A stretch of DNA of 37,676 nt from a virus. Location: the IMG/VR virus record IMGVR_UViG_3300025138_000115, positions 1 to 37,676 of that record. One strand, 5' to 3'. Position numbers and translations under genes: made by a program. Each line of letters begins with the position of its first letter. Within the stretch, counting starts at the first letter, position 1. Under the pieces are notes generated by a model. That model did no database searches. It was not told where the DNA came from and worked only from the letters and a program-made list of their open reading frames with translations. Of the stretch, positions 5,519 through 14,620 are shown one piece after another.

Positions 5519-7183
5519 ATGGCATCTTTTGAATATGTAAAAAAACGTCTAGGCTCTATGGAAGAAGATAGAGGGTCTTGGGAAAGTCATTGGCAAGAAA
5601 TTCTTGATTATGTTATGCCAAGAAAAGCAGATGTTATTACATTAAAAACTCGGGGTGAAAAAAGAACAGAAGTTCTTTATGATAGTACAGCTATTACTGC
5701 TAACAATTTATTAGCAGCATCATTACAAGGTACACTTACATCTCCATCATTAGCATGGTTTTCAATTAAATTAAGAGATGAAAATCTAAATCAAAATAGA
5801 GAAGTTGCTTTATGGTTAGAAGATACTGCAAAAAGAATGTATGATACTTTTAACGAAACAAATTTTAATACAGAAGTACATGAATTATATCTTGATCTAT
5901 GCTCAATAGGTACAGGTGCAATTTTTGTTGAAGAAGCACAAAAAGGATTTGATACAGATGGTATTCATTTTAATTGTTTGCATATTGCAGAATACTATAT
6001 TCAAGAAAATATAAATGGAAAAGTAGATACACTTTATAGAAAATATAAATTAACAGCTAGACAAGCTGTACAAGAATTTGGTGAAGAAAATTTAGGTGAA
6101 AAAATTTTAAAAGCATCAAGAGAAAAACCAGAAAAAAAATTTACATTTATTCACGCTGTAGAACCAAAAGAAGATTACGAAAGAGCAATAGGAAAATCTG
6201 CAACTAAATTACCATTTCATTCATGTCATGTTTGTGAAGAAGATAAAATGGTTGTTAGAACAGGTGGTTATAATGAGTTTCCATATTTAGTACCACGTTG
6301 GTCAAAAGCAACTGGTGAAATATTTGGAAGATCACCATCATTTAATGCGTTACCAGATATTAAAACTTTAAACAAAGCAGTTGAAATTGGATTAAAAGCA
6401 TGGGCTAAAGCAATTGATCCACCATTACTTGTTCAAGATGACGGTGTAATTGGTAGAGTTAGAATGACACCTGCTGGTATTACAGTTGTTAGAAATGACG
6501 GTGCTGTTAAACCATTACAAATTGGTTCTAATTGGCAAATAACTGACATGAAAGAAAACCAATTAAGAACTGCTATTAGACAAGCATTTTATTCAGACCA
6601 ACTACAATTACAAGATGGGCCACAAATGACAGCAACAGAAGTTCAAGTTAGATATGAACTTATGCAAAGATTACTTGGGCCAACATTAGGTCGTTTTCAA
6701 ACTGAATTTTTAAATCCATTAATTGAAAGAGTATTTGGAATTATGTTTAGAGCAGGTGCTTTATTACCTGCACCAGATGTTATTCAAGATACTACAATTG
6801 ATGTAGAATATGTTGGGCCATTAGCTAGATCACAAAGAATGGAAGAAGCAGTTGCTATTGAAAGATTATACACACTAGCAATGAATATTGCACAAGTTGA
6901 TCCTGCTATCATGGATAATATAGATCACGATAACGCAATTAGAATGAGAGCAAAATTATTAGGTGTACCTAAAACTGTTTTAAGAGGTAAAGATCAAGTT
7001 GATGAAATGAGAGCCGCACAAGCAGAAGCACAACAACAAGCTGCAATGGCACAACAAGCACAACAAGAAGCGCAAGTAGCCAATACACAAGCTGACGCAA
7101 CTAAAAAATTATCAGACCCTAATGTACAATCCGCTATGGGAGATATGGCAGATGATATGGGTATGTCTGATATGATGGGATAA
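5519..7183 (+). CDS. Portal protein (head-tail connector)
   Basis: A 554-residue podovirus-type portal of the Head-tail_con family (T7 gp8-like), forming the dodecameric ring through which DNA enters and the tail attaches. Typical features are the N-terminal W-x-E-I-x-D-Y-V-M-P-R (about 25-36), YDSTAITANNLLAASLQGTLTSP (about 54-76) and LYLDLCSIGTGAIFVEE (about 123-139). A central TATEVQVRYELMQRLLGPTLGRF helix block and a C-terminal Gln/Ala-rich tail with a methionine-rich end (GDMADDMGMSDMMG) follow. Length is normal. Confidence 0.92.
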   Translation: MASFEYVKKRLGSMEEDRGSWESHWQEILDYVMPRKADVITLKTRGEKRTEVLYDSTAITANNLLAASLQGTLTSPSLAWFSIKLRDENLNQNREVALWLEDTAKRMYDTFNETNFNTEVHELYLDLCSIGTGAIFVEEAQKGFDTDGIHFNCLHIAEYYIQENINGKVDTLYRKYKLTARQAVQEFGEENLGEKILKASREKPEKKFTFIHAVEPKEDYERAIGKSATKLPFHSCHVCEEDKMVVRTGGYNEFPYLVPRWSKATGEIFGRSPSFNALPDIKTLNKAVEIGLKAWAKAIDPPLLVQDDGVIGRVRMTPAGITVVRNDGAVKPLQIGSNWQITDMKENQLRTAIRQAFYSDQLQLQDGPQMTATEVQVRYELMQRLLGPTLGRFQTEFLNPLIERVFGIMFRAGALLPAPDVIQDTTIDVEYVGPLARSQRMEEAVAIERLYTLAMNIAQVDPAIMDNIDHDNAIRMRAKLLGVPKTVLRGKDQVDEMRAAQAEAQQQAAMAQQAQQEAQVANTQADATKKLSDPNVQSAMGDMADDMGMSDMMG

Positions 7184-7184
7184 T

Positions 7185-7400
7185 ATGGCAGATCAAGATA
7201 CTGATCTAAAACAATTAAAGCAACAATACAAAATTACATTTTCATCTAAAGAAGGTGAAAAAGTATTAGCAGATTTAACGTCTGCTTATTATCATAGAAG
7301 TTCATTTAAAGAGAACCCATATGAAACAGCCTTTCGTGAAGGACAACGATCGGTATTAATCAGAATAATCAATCTAATAAAGGAGAATAAAAATGTCTGA
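7185..7400 (+). CDS. Bbp19-like small structural protein (71 aa)
   Basis: The sequence LKQQYKITFSSKEGEKVLADL...YETAFREGQRSVLIRIINLIKE matches the pattern of short Bbp19-type proteins found between portal and scaffold genes of podoviruses. Soluble and helical. It starts one base after the portal stop and overlaps the scaffold gene by 8 bases. The role in virion assembly is unknown. Confidence 0.7.
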   Translation: MADQDTDLKQLKQQYKITFSSKEGEKVLADLTSAYYHRSSFKENPYETAFREGQRSVLIRIINLIKENKNV

Positions 7401-8241
7401 TGAACAAACGACCACTAATGACAATCCAGTAGAAACTCAAACAACTGATGTAGCACAAAACACAGTTAATACAGTTCTTGGATCAGAAGGTGATAATCAA
7501 AATGATTGGAGATCAACACTTTCAGAAGATTTAAAAAATGATCCAACTTTATCAAACTTTAAAGATGTAGAAAGTCTTGCTAAAACTGTAGTACATCAAC
7601 AAAAGTTATTAGGTAGTAAAATACCATTACCTAAAACAGATGAAGAACGTAATGAACTTTATACTAAATTAGGCAGACCAGAAACTGCAGATAAATATGA
7701 AGTTACTATTCCAAATGATATGGAACATTTTATGCCTAAAGAAGATATTTCACAATTTAAAAATGTTGCTCATAAAATTGGATTAAATAATGAACAAGTA
7801 AATGCATTAATGGAATTTCAAGTTAGTGCAACTAAAAATGCTATAGATAATGAAGGCAATGTTCTTAAACAAGAAAAAGAACAATCAACAGAAGCCCTTA
7901 AAAAAGAATGGGGTTATGATTATGATAAAAATGTTAGAGCAGCACAAAGAGCATTAAATGTTTATGGTGATGCAGAATTACAACAACTTTTAAATGAAAC
8001 ATCTGCTGGTAATAATCCTGCTGTAGTAAAATTTTTAGCAACTATTGGTAAAGAAGTAACAGAAGATATGGCTCAAAATACTACTAATAATAGATTAGCT
8101 ACATCTCCGTTAGATGCTAAAGAAGAAATTAATAATGTTATGGCTGATACAAGTCATGCTTATTTTAATCCATCACACCCAAACCATGAAATTGCTGTAG
8201 AAAAAATGCGACAATTACATGAAAAAGTGTATGGTAAATAA
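7393..8241 (+). CDS. Capsid assembly scaffold protein
   Basis: A 282-residue, acidic, highly helical protein directly upstream of the capsid gene, as expected for the internal scaffold that templates prohead assembly and then leaves. The N-terminus is low-complexity (Thr/Asn/Gln). The motif SLAKTVVHQQKLLGSKIPLP (about residues 62-81), then GRPETADKYEV, is characteristic of podovirus scaffold proteins. The C-terminal helix HEIAVEKMRQLHEKVYGK would bind the capsid protein. The ribosome-binding site AAGGAG lies within the end of the preceding gene. Confidence 0.85.
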   Translation: MSDEQTTTNDNPVETQTTDVAQNTVNTVLGSEGDNQNDWRSTLSEDLKNDPTLSNFKDVESLAKTVVHQQKLLGSKIPLPKTDEERNELYTKLGRPETADKYEVTIPNDMEHFMPKEDISQFKNVAHKIGLNNEQVNALMEFQVSATKNAIDNEGNVLKQEKEQSTEALKKEWGYDYDKNVRAAQRALNVYGDAELQQLLNETSAGNNPAVVKFLATIGKEVTEDMAQNTTNNRLATSPLDAKEEINNVMADTSHAYFNPSHPNHEIAVEKMRQLHEKVYGK

Positions 8242-8359
8242 GTCACAAGTGTGATATTATTACAACAATATATTTGCCCGAAAGGACAACAAATGTATAA
8301 GTCATGTTGACTATAAAACCGTAGTGATTGTAGCGTTATTACAATAAGGTTTCCCAGTA

Positions 8360-8434
8360 ATGGACAAAGACCGATTAATTGGAATATGGTTTAATACATT
8401 TGTATTATGCTCTCTATTCTTAACTTTTAAATAA
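8360..8434 (+). CDS. Possible membrane micropeptide between scaffold and capsid (24 aa)
   Basis: MDKDRLIGIWFNTFVLCSLF then LTFK: a charged start and one hydrophobic helix. It is the only credible reading in the 205-base gap before the capsid gene. There is only a weak AAGG 12 bases upstream, so it may be chance; the gap may instead act as a capsid mRNA leader. Confidence 0.3.
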   Translation: MDKDRLIGIWFNTFVLCSLFLTFK

Positions 8435-8446
8435 GGACTAAATAAT

Positions 8447-9304
8447 ATGAGTACACAAATAACAACAGCTTTTGTAGAACAATACAAAAGTAATGTGTTT
8501 CATCTTGCACAGCAAAAAGGTTCAAGGTTAAGAGGTGCGGTTAAATCTGAAACGGTAACTGGTACATCTCACTACTTTGAAAGAATTGGTGCAACTGCAG
8601 CACTTGTAAGAACAACAAGACATCAAAACACTCCTCAAGTGAATACACCTCACTCAAGAAGAAAAGTTACATTGGCTGACTACGATTGGGCTGATTTAAT
8701 TGACCAAGAGGATAAAGTTAGAATGTTAATATCACCTCAATCTGAATATGCGAAAGCTGGTGCTTACGCTATGGGTAGAGCAATGGATGACGCAATTATT
8801 GCGGCCGCTTCTGGCAATGCATTTGGTGGAGTAGCTGGTGCTACTTCTGTTGCATTACCTGCTGGTCAAAAAATTGCAGTAGGCAGTACTTCTCTAACAG
8901 TTGCAAAACTTATTGCTGCTAAAGAGATTATAGATGCTTCTGACGTTGATCCAGATGAAACTAAATACTTGGTTTGTTCAGCTAAAGAGATTACTTCTCT
9001 ATTAGGTGATGAAAAAGTAACTTCTGCTGATTACAATAATGTAAAAGCACTTGTTGCAGGCCAAATTGATAGTTTCATGGGCTTTAACTTTATCAGAACT
9101 GAAAGAGTTGCAACTGTTGGTGGCGATCATCTAGCACTTGCATTTACTGGTTCTGCTATGGGTCTTGCATTAGGTAGAGATATTAATACAAGAATATCTG
9201 AAAGAGATGACAAGAACTATGCAACTCAAGTATTCCTATCTATGACGATTGGTGCAACTAGAGTTGAAGATGAAAAAGTTGTAGAAATAGCTTGTAACGT
9301 ATAA
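8447..9304 (+). CDS. Major capsid protein
   Basis: A 285-residue shell protein, identified by position between scaffold and tail genes and by typical podovirus capsid segments: YFERIGATAALVRTTRHQNTP, DYDWADLIDQEDKVRMLISP, AMGRAMDDAIIAAASG and a C-terminal GRDINTRISERDDKNYATQVF. It is presumably of HK97 fold but shorter than T7 gp10. It uses more C-containing codons (CTC, GGC, GCG) than its neighbours, as often seen in highly expressed genes. An AAGGA ribosome-binding site precedes the ATG, and a hairpin follows the gene, as after T7 gene 10. Confidence 0.88.
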   Translation: MSTQITTAFVEQYKSNVFHLAQQKGSRLRGAVKSETVTGTSHYFERIGATAALVRTTRHQNTPQVNTPHSRRKVTLADYDWADLIDQEDKVRMLISPQSEYAKAGAYAMGRAMDDAIIAAASGNAFGGVAGATSVALPAGQKIAVGSTSLTVAKLIAAKEIIDASDVDPDETKYLVCSAKEITSLLGDEKVTSADYNNVKALVAGQIDSFMGFNFIRTERVATVGGDHLALAFTGSAMGLALGRDINTRISERDDKNYATQVFLSMTIGATRVEDEKVVEIACNV

Positions 9305-9333
9305 TATACTTATACTTACAATTTTTTACAAAG

Positions 9334-9357
9334 TGGGGCGTTGAAATACACGCCCCA
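9334..9357 (+). terminator. Hairpin after the capsid gene
   Basis: A perfect 8-bp stem, TGGGGCGT / ACGCCCCA, with an 8-base loop, 29 bases after the capsid stop. GC-rich in AT-rich surroundings. No uridine run follows, so it may be a leaky terminator or an mRNA-protecting end that raises capsid over tail expression. Confidence 0.6.
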
Positions 9358-9377
9358 TATAATATTTAAAAGGATAT

Positions 9378-9950
9378 ATGGCTACAGAAGTTTCAATTTG
9401 TTCAAACGCATTAAGAAGATTAGGAGATGATCCTATTACGTCACTTACAGATGATACTGAAAGAGCAAGACTTTGTAATTCATTTTATTCAGATGCAAGA
9501 GATGCAGTTTTAAGATTACATACTTGGAACTTTGCAGTTACAAGAGCATCATTAGCACAATTAGCAGCAGCACCCGCTTATGGGTTTACATACCAATATT
9601 CACTTCCTTCTGATTGTTTAAGAGTATTACAAATGGAAGAACCTCATTTTATTTTTAAAATAGAAAACGTAGCTACTCACGGTAGAGTATTATTAACAAA
9701 TGAAGGCACAGCAAATATTATGTATGTTGCAAGAATTACTAATACTACATTAATGGATAGTATGTTTGTTGATACACTTACTGCAAAATTAGCTACAGAT
9801 TTATCTTATCCAGTAACAAACTCTGTACAATTACAAACTCAAATGCAGAAACTCTATGAATATAAACTTTCGGAAGCCCGTAGTGTGGATGGACAAGAAG
9901 GATTTATTGATGATCTTGTTTCTGACACATTTACAACTTTCCGAAGATAA
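9378..9950 (+). CDS. Tail tubular protein A (T7 gp11-like)
   Basis: A 190-residue adaptor that joins the portal to the tail nozzle. The start EVSICSNALRRLGDDPITSL and the following RARLCNSFYSDARDAVLRLHTWNFA (about residues 28-52) are diagnostic of the podovirus gp11/gp4-type adaptor family. Length is normal. A ribosome-binding site AAAAGGA is present. The stop overlaps the next ATG (TAATG). Confidence 0.9.
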   Translation: MATEVSICSNALRRLGDDPITSLTDDTERARLCNSFYSDARDAVLRLHTWNFAVTRASLAQLAAAPAYGFTYQYSLPSDCLRVLQMEEPHFIFKIENVATHGRVLLTNEGTANIMYVARITNTTLMDSMFVDTLTAKLATDLSYPVTNSVQLQTQMQKLYEYKLSEARSVDGQEGFIDDLVSDTFTTFRR

Positions 9951-12169
9951 TGGCTAGAGTACATCCTTTTCAAACAAATTTTACTGCTGGTGAATTAACA
10001 CCAAAACTTGCAGGTCAAATTGATTTTAAAAAATACAATAATGGCGTTGAGATAATGGAAAATATGACAGTATTTCCACAAGGCGGTGCATCAAGAAGAT
10101 ATGGTACTAGATATGTAGCACCAGTTAAGGATAGTTCTAAAGTAACTAGATTAATTCCTTTTGAATTTAATGTTGAACAATCATATGTATTAGAATTTGG
10201 ACATCAATATATTAGATTTTATAAAGATGATGGTCAAATAGTTTCTAGTGGTTCTCCATATGAAATATCTACAAATATTACAGAAGATAAATTATATGAA
10301 ATACAATTTACACAATCAGCAGACGTTATGTATATTGTACATGAAAGTTTACCCGTACAAAAATTATCAAGATTAGGTCATACTAGCTGGACACTTGCAA
10401 CAGTAGATTTTAAAAATGGCCCATATTTAGATAAAAATACTTCATCAACAACTATGACACCTAGTGGTACATCTGGTAGTATAACTATTACATCATCAAC
10501 AGGTACGTTTGTTTCAACAGATGTAGGAAGATTAGTTAGAATAGGAGATGGTCATGCTAAAATTACTGGATTTAGTTCCACTACATCAGTATCAGCAACA
10601 ACTACTACAGATTTTGCAAATACAAGTGCTAATGCTGATTGGTATTTAGGTGCATGGTGTTCTGCAAAAGGATACCCTAAAACAGTTTCATTTTTTGAAC
10701 AAAGATTAGTATTTGGTGGTAGTACATTTTATCCACAAACTATATGGGCATCTGAAAGTGGTTTTTATGAAAAATTTGATACAGGTGCAGGTGATCCTGC
10801 AGATGCATTTATTTATACTATTGCTGCTAACAAAGTAAACACTATAAGATGGTTAGCACCCGCTAGAGATTTAATTGTAGGTACTGCTGGTGGTGAATTT
10901 AAAGTTGGAAAACCTGCTGGTGAGCCTTTACAACCCGATAACGTACAAATTACACAACAAACTACTTATGGCGGTTATACAACACAACCTATTCAAATTG
11001 GTAACGCTGTATTATTTTTACAAAGACAAAGAAAAAAAATTAGAGAATTTTCTTACAGATTTGAAGATGATGCATACCTTGCACCAGACATGACATTACT
11101 TGCTGAACATATTACAGGTAATGGAATTGTTGATGTTGATTATGCACAAGAACCAGAAAGTATTTATTGGGCAGTAAGAGAAGATGGTACTTTATTAGGT
11201 ATGACATATCAAAGAGAAGAAGATGTTATTGCTTGGCATAGACATATTATTGGTGGTTCTTTTAAACAAACTTTTAATGCCGCAACTGCTGTAACATCTA
11301 AAACAAGTGATTCTCTCTTTAATGGTTTTATTACAATATCTAATCATGGTTTTGTTACAGGTGATAAAGTTTTATATAGTTCAAATGGTGGTACTAAAAT
11401 TGGTGGTTTACAAGATAATAGTTTTTATCATGTTATAGCAAAAGATGCTAACAACATTGAATTTGCAGAAACATATCAACAAGCAAAAGATAGAACTGTA
11501 ATACAAATAAGTGCTGGTGTTGGTACACAAAGCATACAATCACAAGCTAAAGTTAAATCTATTTGTACTATTTCAGAAGAATTAGAAAACCAAACATGGA
11601 TTATTGTTGAAAGAAAAGTAAATGGTAGCATAGTAAAATATGTTGAATATTTAGATAAAACTGTAAATATGGATAGTTCTTTATCTACAACTGTAAATGC
11701 TAGTAGTACAACAATAACAGGATTAAATCATTTAGAAGGTGAAAGTGTACAAATACTTATTGGTGATGCTGTATATCCTAACCAGACAGTATCAAGTGGA
11801 CAAATATCTGTTAGTTTATCACCAAATACAGGTTTTAAATCTTTAGAAGTTGGTCTTGGTTTTGTATCACAATTAAAAACTATGCGAGTAGAAGCTGGTG
11901 CTGCTGCTGGTACTGCACAAGGTAGAAAAAAAAGATATAATGAAGTTATGGTAAGATTACATGAAACAGTTGGTATTAATATAAATGGAGATCAATTACC
12001 ATTTAGAACATCATCTACTCCAATGGGTCAAAATATTAAAGAATTTACTGGAGATAAAAGAGTAATTAATTTAGGATGGGATAGAGATGGACAAATAATT
12101 ATAAAACAAGAACAACCATTACCTATGACTATTTTAGGAATAACAGGAACATTAGTAACAAGTGATTAA
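9950..12169 (+). CDS. Tail tubular protein B (T7 gp12-like nozzle)
   Basis: A 739-residue beta-rich nozzle protein. The N-terminus FQTNFTAGELTPKLAGQIDF, then NGVEIMENMTVFPQGGASRRYGTRYV (about residues 32-57), is the hallmark of gp12-like proteins. SVVRED-type segments such as YWAVREDGTLLGMTYQREEDVIAWHRH (about 403-429) confirm it. The C-terminal part is repeat-free beta structure. It forms a hexameric tube through which DNA and ejection proteins pass. Length is close to T7 gp12 (794). Confidence 0.9.
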   Translation: MARVHPFQTNFTAGELTPKLAGQIDFKKYNNGVEIMENMTVFPQGGASRRYGTRYVAPVKDSSKVTRLIPFEFNVEQSYVLEFGHQYIRFYKDDGQIVSSGSPYEISTNITEDKLYEIQFTQSADVMYIVHESLPVQKLSRLGHTSWTLATVDFKNGPYLDKNTSSTTMTPSGTSGSITITSSTGTFVSTDVGRLVRIGDGHAKITGFSSTTSVSATTTTDFANTSANADWYLGAWCSAKGYPKTVSFFEQRLVFGGSTFYPQTIWASESGFYEKFDTGAGDPADAFIYTIAANKVNTIRWLAPARDLIVGTAGGEFKVGKPAGEPLQPDNVQITQQTTYGGYTTQPIQIGNAVLFLQRQRKKIREFSYRFEDDAYLAPDMTLLAEHITGNGIVDVDYAQEPESIYWAVREDGTLLGMTYQREEDVIAWHRHIIGGSFKQTFNAATAVTSKTSDSLFNGFITISNHGFVTGDKVLYSSNGGTKIGGLQDNSFYHVIAKDANNIEFAETYQQAKDRTVIQISAGVGTQSIQSQAKVKSICTISEELENQTWIIVERKVNGSIVKYVEYLDKTVNMDSSLSTTVNASSTTITGLNHLEGESVQILIGDAVYPNQTVSSGQISVSLSPNTGFKSLEVGLGFVSQLKTMRVEAGAAAGTAQGRKKRYNEVMVRLHETVGININGDQLPFRTSSTPMGQNIKEFTGDKRVINLGWDRDGQIIIKQEQPLPMTILGITGTLVTSD

Positions 12170-12179
12170 GGATTAAATT

Positions 12180-12623
12180 ATGGCATGGCAAGTATTAGCC
12201 GCAATGGCGGCAAGCACAGCAGTTACGTTGATGGGTCAACGTCAACAAATGAAAACTATGAAAGCAAACGCTGCTTGGCAAAACTATGAAAATGAACTTT
12301 CATTTCAATACGAAAAACAAAAAACATTAAAAGCACAAACTAAATTAATGAGCAAACAAAGAGCCGCTATAGGTGCATCTGGCGCACAATTTACTGGTTC
12401 ACCATTAATTGTAGCTAATTCAGATTTTGAAGAATTTGAAAGTGATTTATGGTATATGGAAAAAAGATTTTTTGTTCAAAGTGCAGCAAGAGATGCTGAA
12501 CTAACAGGATTACTTACAGCACAAAAATACAAAATGGGTCAAACATTATTGTCTGGCGCAAGTAGTGCAACTAATTATAAATATAATAATAAAGCTGCAA
12601 ATACTACAGGAACTGGTGGATAA
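12180..12623 (+). CDS. Internal virion protein, T7 gp14-like
   Basis: A 147-residue helical protein (MAWQVLAAMAASTAVTLMGQ...) with a hydrophobic start, a heptad-rich middle (NYENELSFQYEKQKTLKAQTK) and RAAIGASGAQFTGSPLIV, the signature of gp14-like ejection proteins that form the outer-membrane pore during infection. First of the three-gene ejectosome set; a TAATG overlap leads into the next small gene. Confidence 0.8.
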   Translation: MAWQVLAAMAASTAVTLMGQRQQMKTMKANAAWQNYENELSFQYEKQKTLKAQTKLMSKQRAAIGASGAQFTGSPLIVANSDFEEFESDLWYMEKRFFVQSAARDAELTGLLTAQKYKMGQTLLSGASSATNYKYNNKAANTTGTGG

Positions 12624-12799
12624 TGATTTATTTAATTAAAGTCTGGGATGGCATGGAAAAAATATTTGAAGGATTTTCAAGAACAGAACCTTCTACTAAA
12701 GAATTTAATGCATGGACAGATAAAACAAATGAAAAAGGAACAACAATAAAGGTAAATTTTACACCTGCTAGATATAGGATTACTTATGAAACTGCCTAG
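12623..12799 (+). CDS. Small protein inside the ejectosome cluster (58 aa)
   Basis: MIYLIKVWDGMEKIFEGFSR..., ending RYRITYETA. It is coupled to the gp14-like gene (TAATG) and overlaps the start of the gp15-like gene by 14 bases, so it fills the gap exactly. A compact beta-alpha pattern; no family recognised. Probably a virion or assembly component, from position only. Confidence 0.6.
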   Translation: MIYLIKVWDGMEKIFEGFSRTEPSTKEFNAWTDKTNEKGTTIKVNFTPARYRITYETA

Positions 12800-14618
12800 A
12801 TATAAAGATAGTGCTTCTTCTAATGTTGTTGCTAGTAATAGATCATTAACAACTGGTGTTGCAACTGGTGGTGCTATTGCTGATATAGGTGCATTAGCTT
12901 TAAGTAAAGTTGCTGAATATGGTGCAATGAAAAATAACCATGAAGCTAAATTAAGAAGATTAGATATTAATACTAATAAATCTTTATCAGACAGTATGAT
13001 GTTTGGTAAAACTTCTGAATTTGAAAACTCTTTAATGAATAGAGAAGATTTTTTAACTCCAGATAATTGGTTGTTAGATTATGACACTCAAGCAAAAGGA
13101 TGGGAAAAAGAATTTAAAACAGGTTTAGATGAGCAAACTTGGACAGAATATCAACCTTTATATTATCAAAAATTTTTTGAAAGTAGAAACAAAGTTGTTA
13201 CAGCAATAAATAATCAAAAACTTAAAAATGCAGGTCATGCTTTTAATGAATCACTTAATACTTATAATAAAACATTAGAAAATGCTACATCATTAAGAGA
13301 AATGGAAACAGCATATGAATTATATACTGAAATACATTTAGCAGATAATGTTAAAACTAATTTATTTGATACTGATAAATTTAACAAAGTTAAAGATGAA
13401 ACTAAACAATATACAAATGTAAAATACGGTATGTTTCAAGCTACACAAGGTTTAAATATTCAATCACCAAATGGTAGTAAAGAAATAGATTGGAATAGCG
13501 TTACATCAAGATTAAAAAATAAAAATTTTAGTATGGTAGATATTGAAGGTAATGAAATTACTGTAGATGATGATTTAAGACAAATTTTAATTAAAGAAGC
13601 AACTGAATTATTTAACACTCAAAATGGATTACACACAAAACAAAAAGAAGATAATGATAAAACAGATAAAAAAGATTTTACTAACAGAATAATTAGTCTT
13701 GAAACTGGATCAAAAGAAGGTGCAGAAGGTGCTAAAAACTTTATGGCTGATTTAGAAAAATCTAATTTAGAACCTTCAATGAAATTAACTTTAAGAACTG
13801 CATACAATGCTTCTCTAAACAATATGAAAAATGGTAAAAATAGTTGGAACTCTGTACAAGGAACGCAAGCATTAAGTTTAGTAACTTATATGGTAGGTTC
13901 TGGTGCAATGGACACAGAAGCAGAAAGACAAGTTATTTTTGATTTAATGGCTAATGGATTATTAAAACCAGAAACTGCATTAAGTTTATATGATAAAAGT
14001 ATTTCATTAACTAAAAATAGAAATGCATTTAAAAAAGATTTAACTACAAGAGCAACATCTATGCTTATGAAAGAAATAGGCGCAGGTGATGGTGTTTTAA
14101 GTTTATTAGATAATATACAAAATGTACCACCAGAACAAAGAACAGCAATGCTAACTCAAGCATTAAGTAGTGGTAGAATGACACAAGAAGCATATAACGC
14201 TATGAATAATATGTTTAGCTTACTTGCTCAAGGTGAAAGAAAAGGATTTACATATGAAAATATGTTAGTCAATCAAAGACACCCTAATTACATTTTAAAT
14301 GATTTAATTTCAACATATAAAGGTTCTATGAATGACGCTAGATTAAAAGAATTACAAACTAAAATTGATGGCATTGTAGGTACAACAGCAACAGATAAAA
14401 CTTTTTATATTATGCCTACAGATTATTTTACAAACAAAACACCTTCTAATGCTAATATGGTTGTACCTCAAAGACTTGAAGGAGAAGGTGTATTAGAATA
14501 CGTTAAACGTGCTAAAAAATTAATTAAAAGAAATGATAACTTACCAAGTGTTATAACAGGTGATAATATAGAAACATTAGATATATCAGATTTGTTTATA
14601 ATGCCAGACTTTGAATAA
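12786..14618 (+). CDS. Internal virion protein, T7 gp15-like
   Basis: A 610-residue, largely helical protein between the gp14-like and gp16-like genes, the place of the T7 ejection protein gp15. The N-terminus contains TTGVATGGAIADIGALALSKVAEYG (about residues 22-46), a glycine-rich hydrophobic stretch seen at the start of such proteins, followed by long charged helices. It is expected to be stored in the head and injected to build the periplasmic tunnel. Identification rests on order, size and composition. Confidence 0.7.
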   Translation: MKLPRYKDSASSNVVASNRSLTTGVATGGAIADIGALALSKVAEYGAMKNNHEAKLRRLDINTNKSLSDSMMFGKTSEFENSLMNREDFLTPDNWLLDYDTQAKGWEKEFKTGLDEQTWTEYQPLYYQKFFESRNKVVTAINNQKLKNAGHAFNESLNTYNKTLENATSLREMETAYELYTEIHLADNVKTNLFDTDKFNKVKDETKQYTNVKYGMFQATQGLNIQSPNGSKEIDWNSVTSRLKNKNFSMVDIEGNEITVDDDLRQILIKEATELFNTQNGLHTKQKEDNDKTDKKDFTNRIISLETGSKEGAEGAKNFMADLEKSNLEPSMKLTLRTAYNASLNNMKNGKNSWNSVQGTQALSLVTYMVGSGAMDTEAERQVIFDLMANGLLKPETALSLYDKSISLTKNRNAFKKDLTTRATSMLMKEIGAGDGVLSLLDNIQNVPPEQRTAMLTQALSSGRMTQEAYNAMNNMFSLLAQGERKGFTYENMLVNQRHPNYILNDLISTYKGSMNDARLKELQTKIDGIVGTTATDKTFYIMPTDYFTNKTPSNANMVVPQRLEGEGVLEYVKRAKKLIKRNDNLPSVITGDNIETLDISDLFIMPDFE

Positions 14619-14620
14619 AT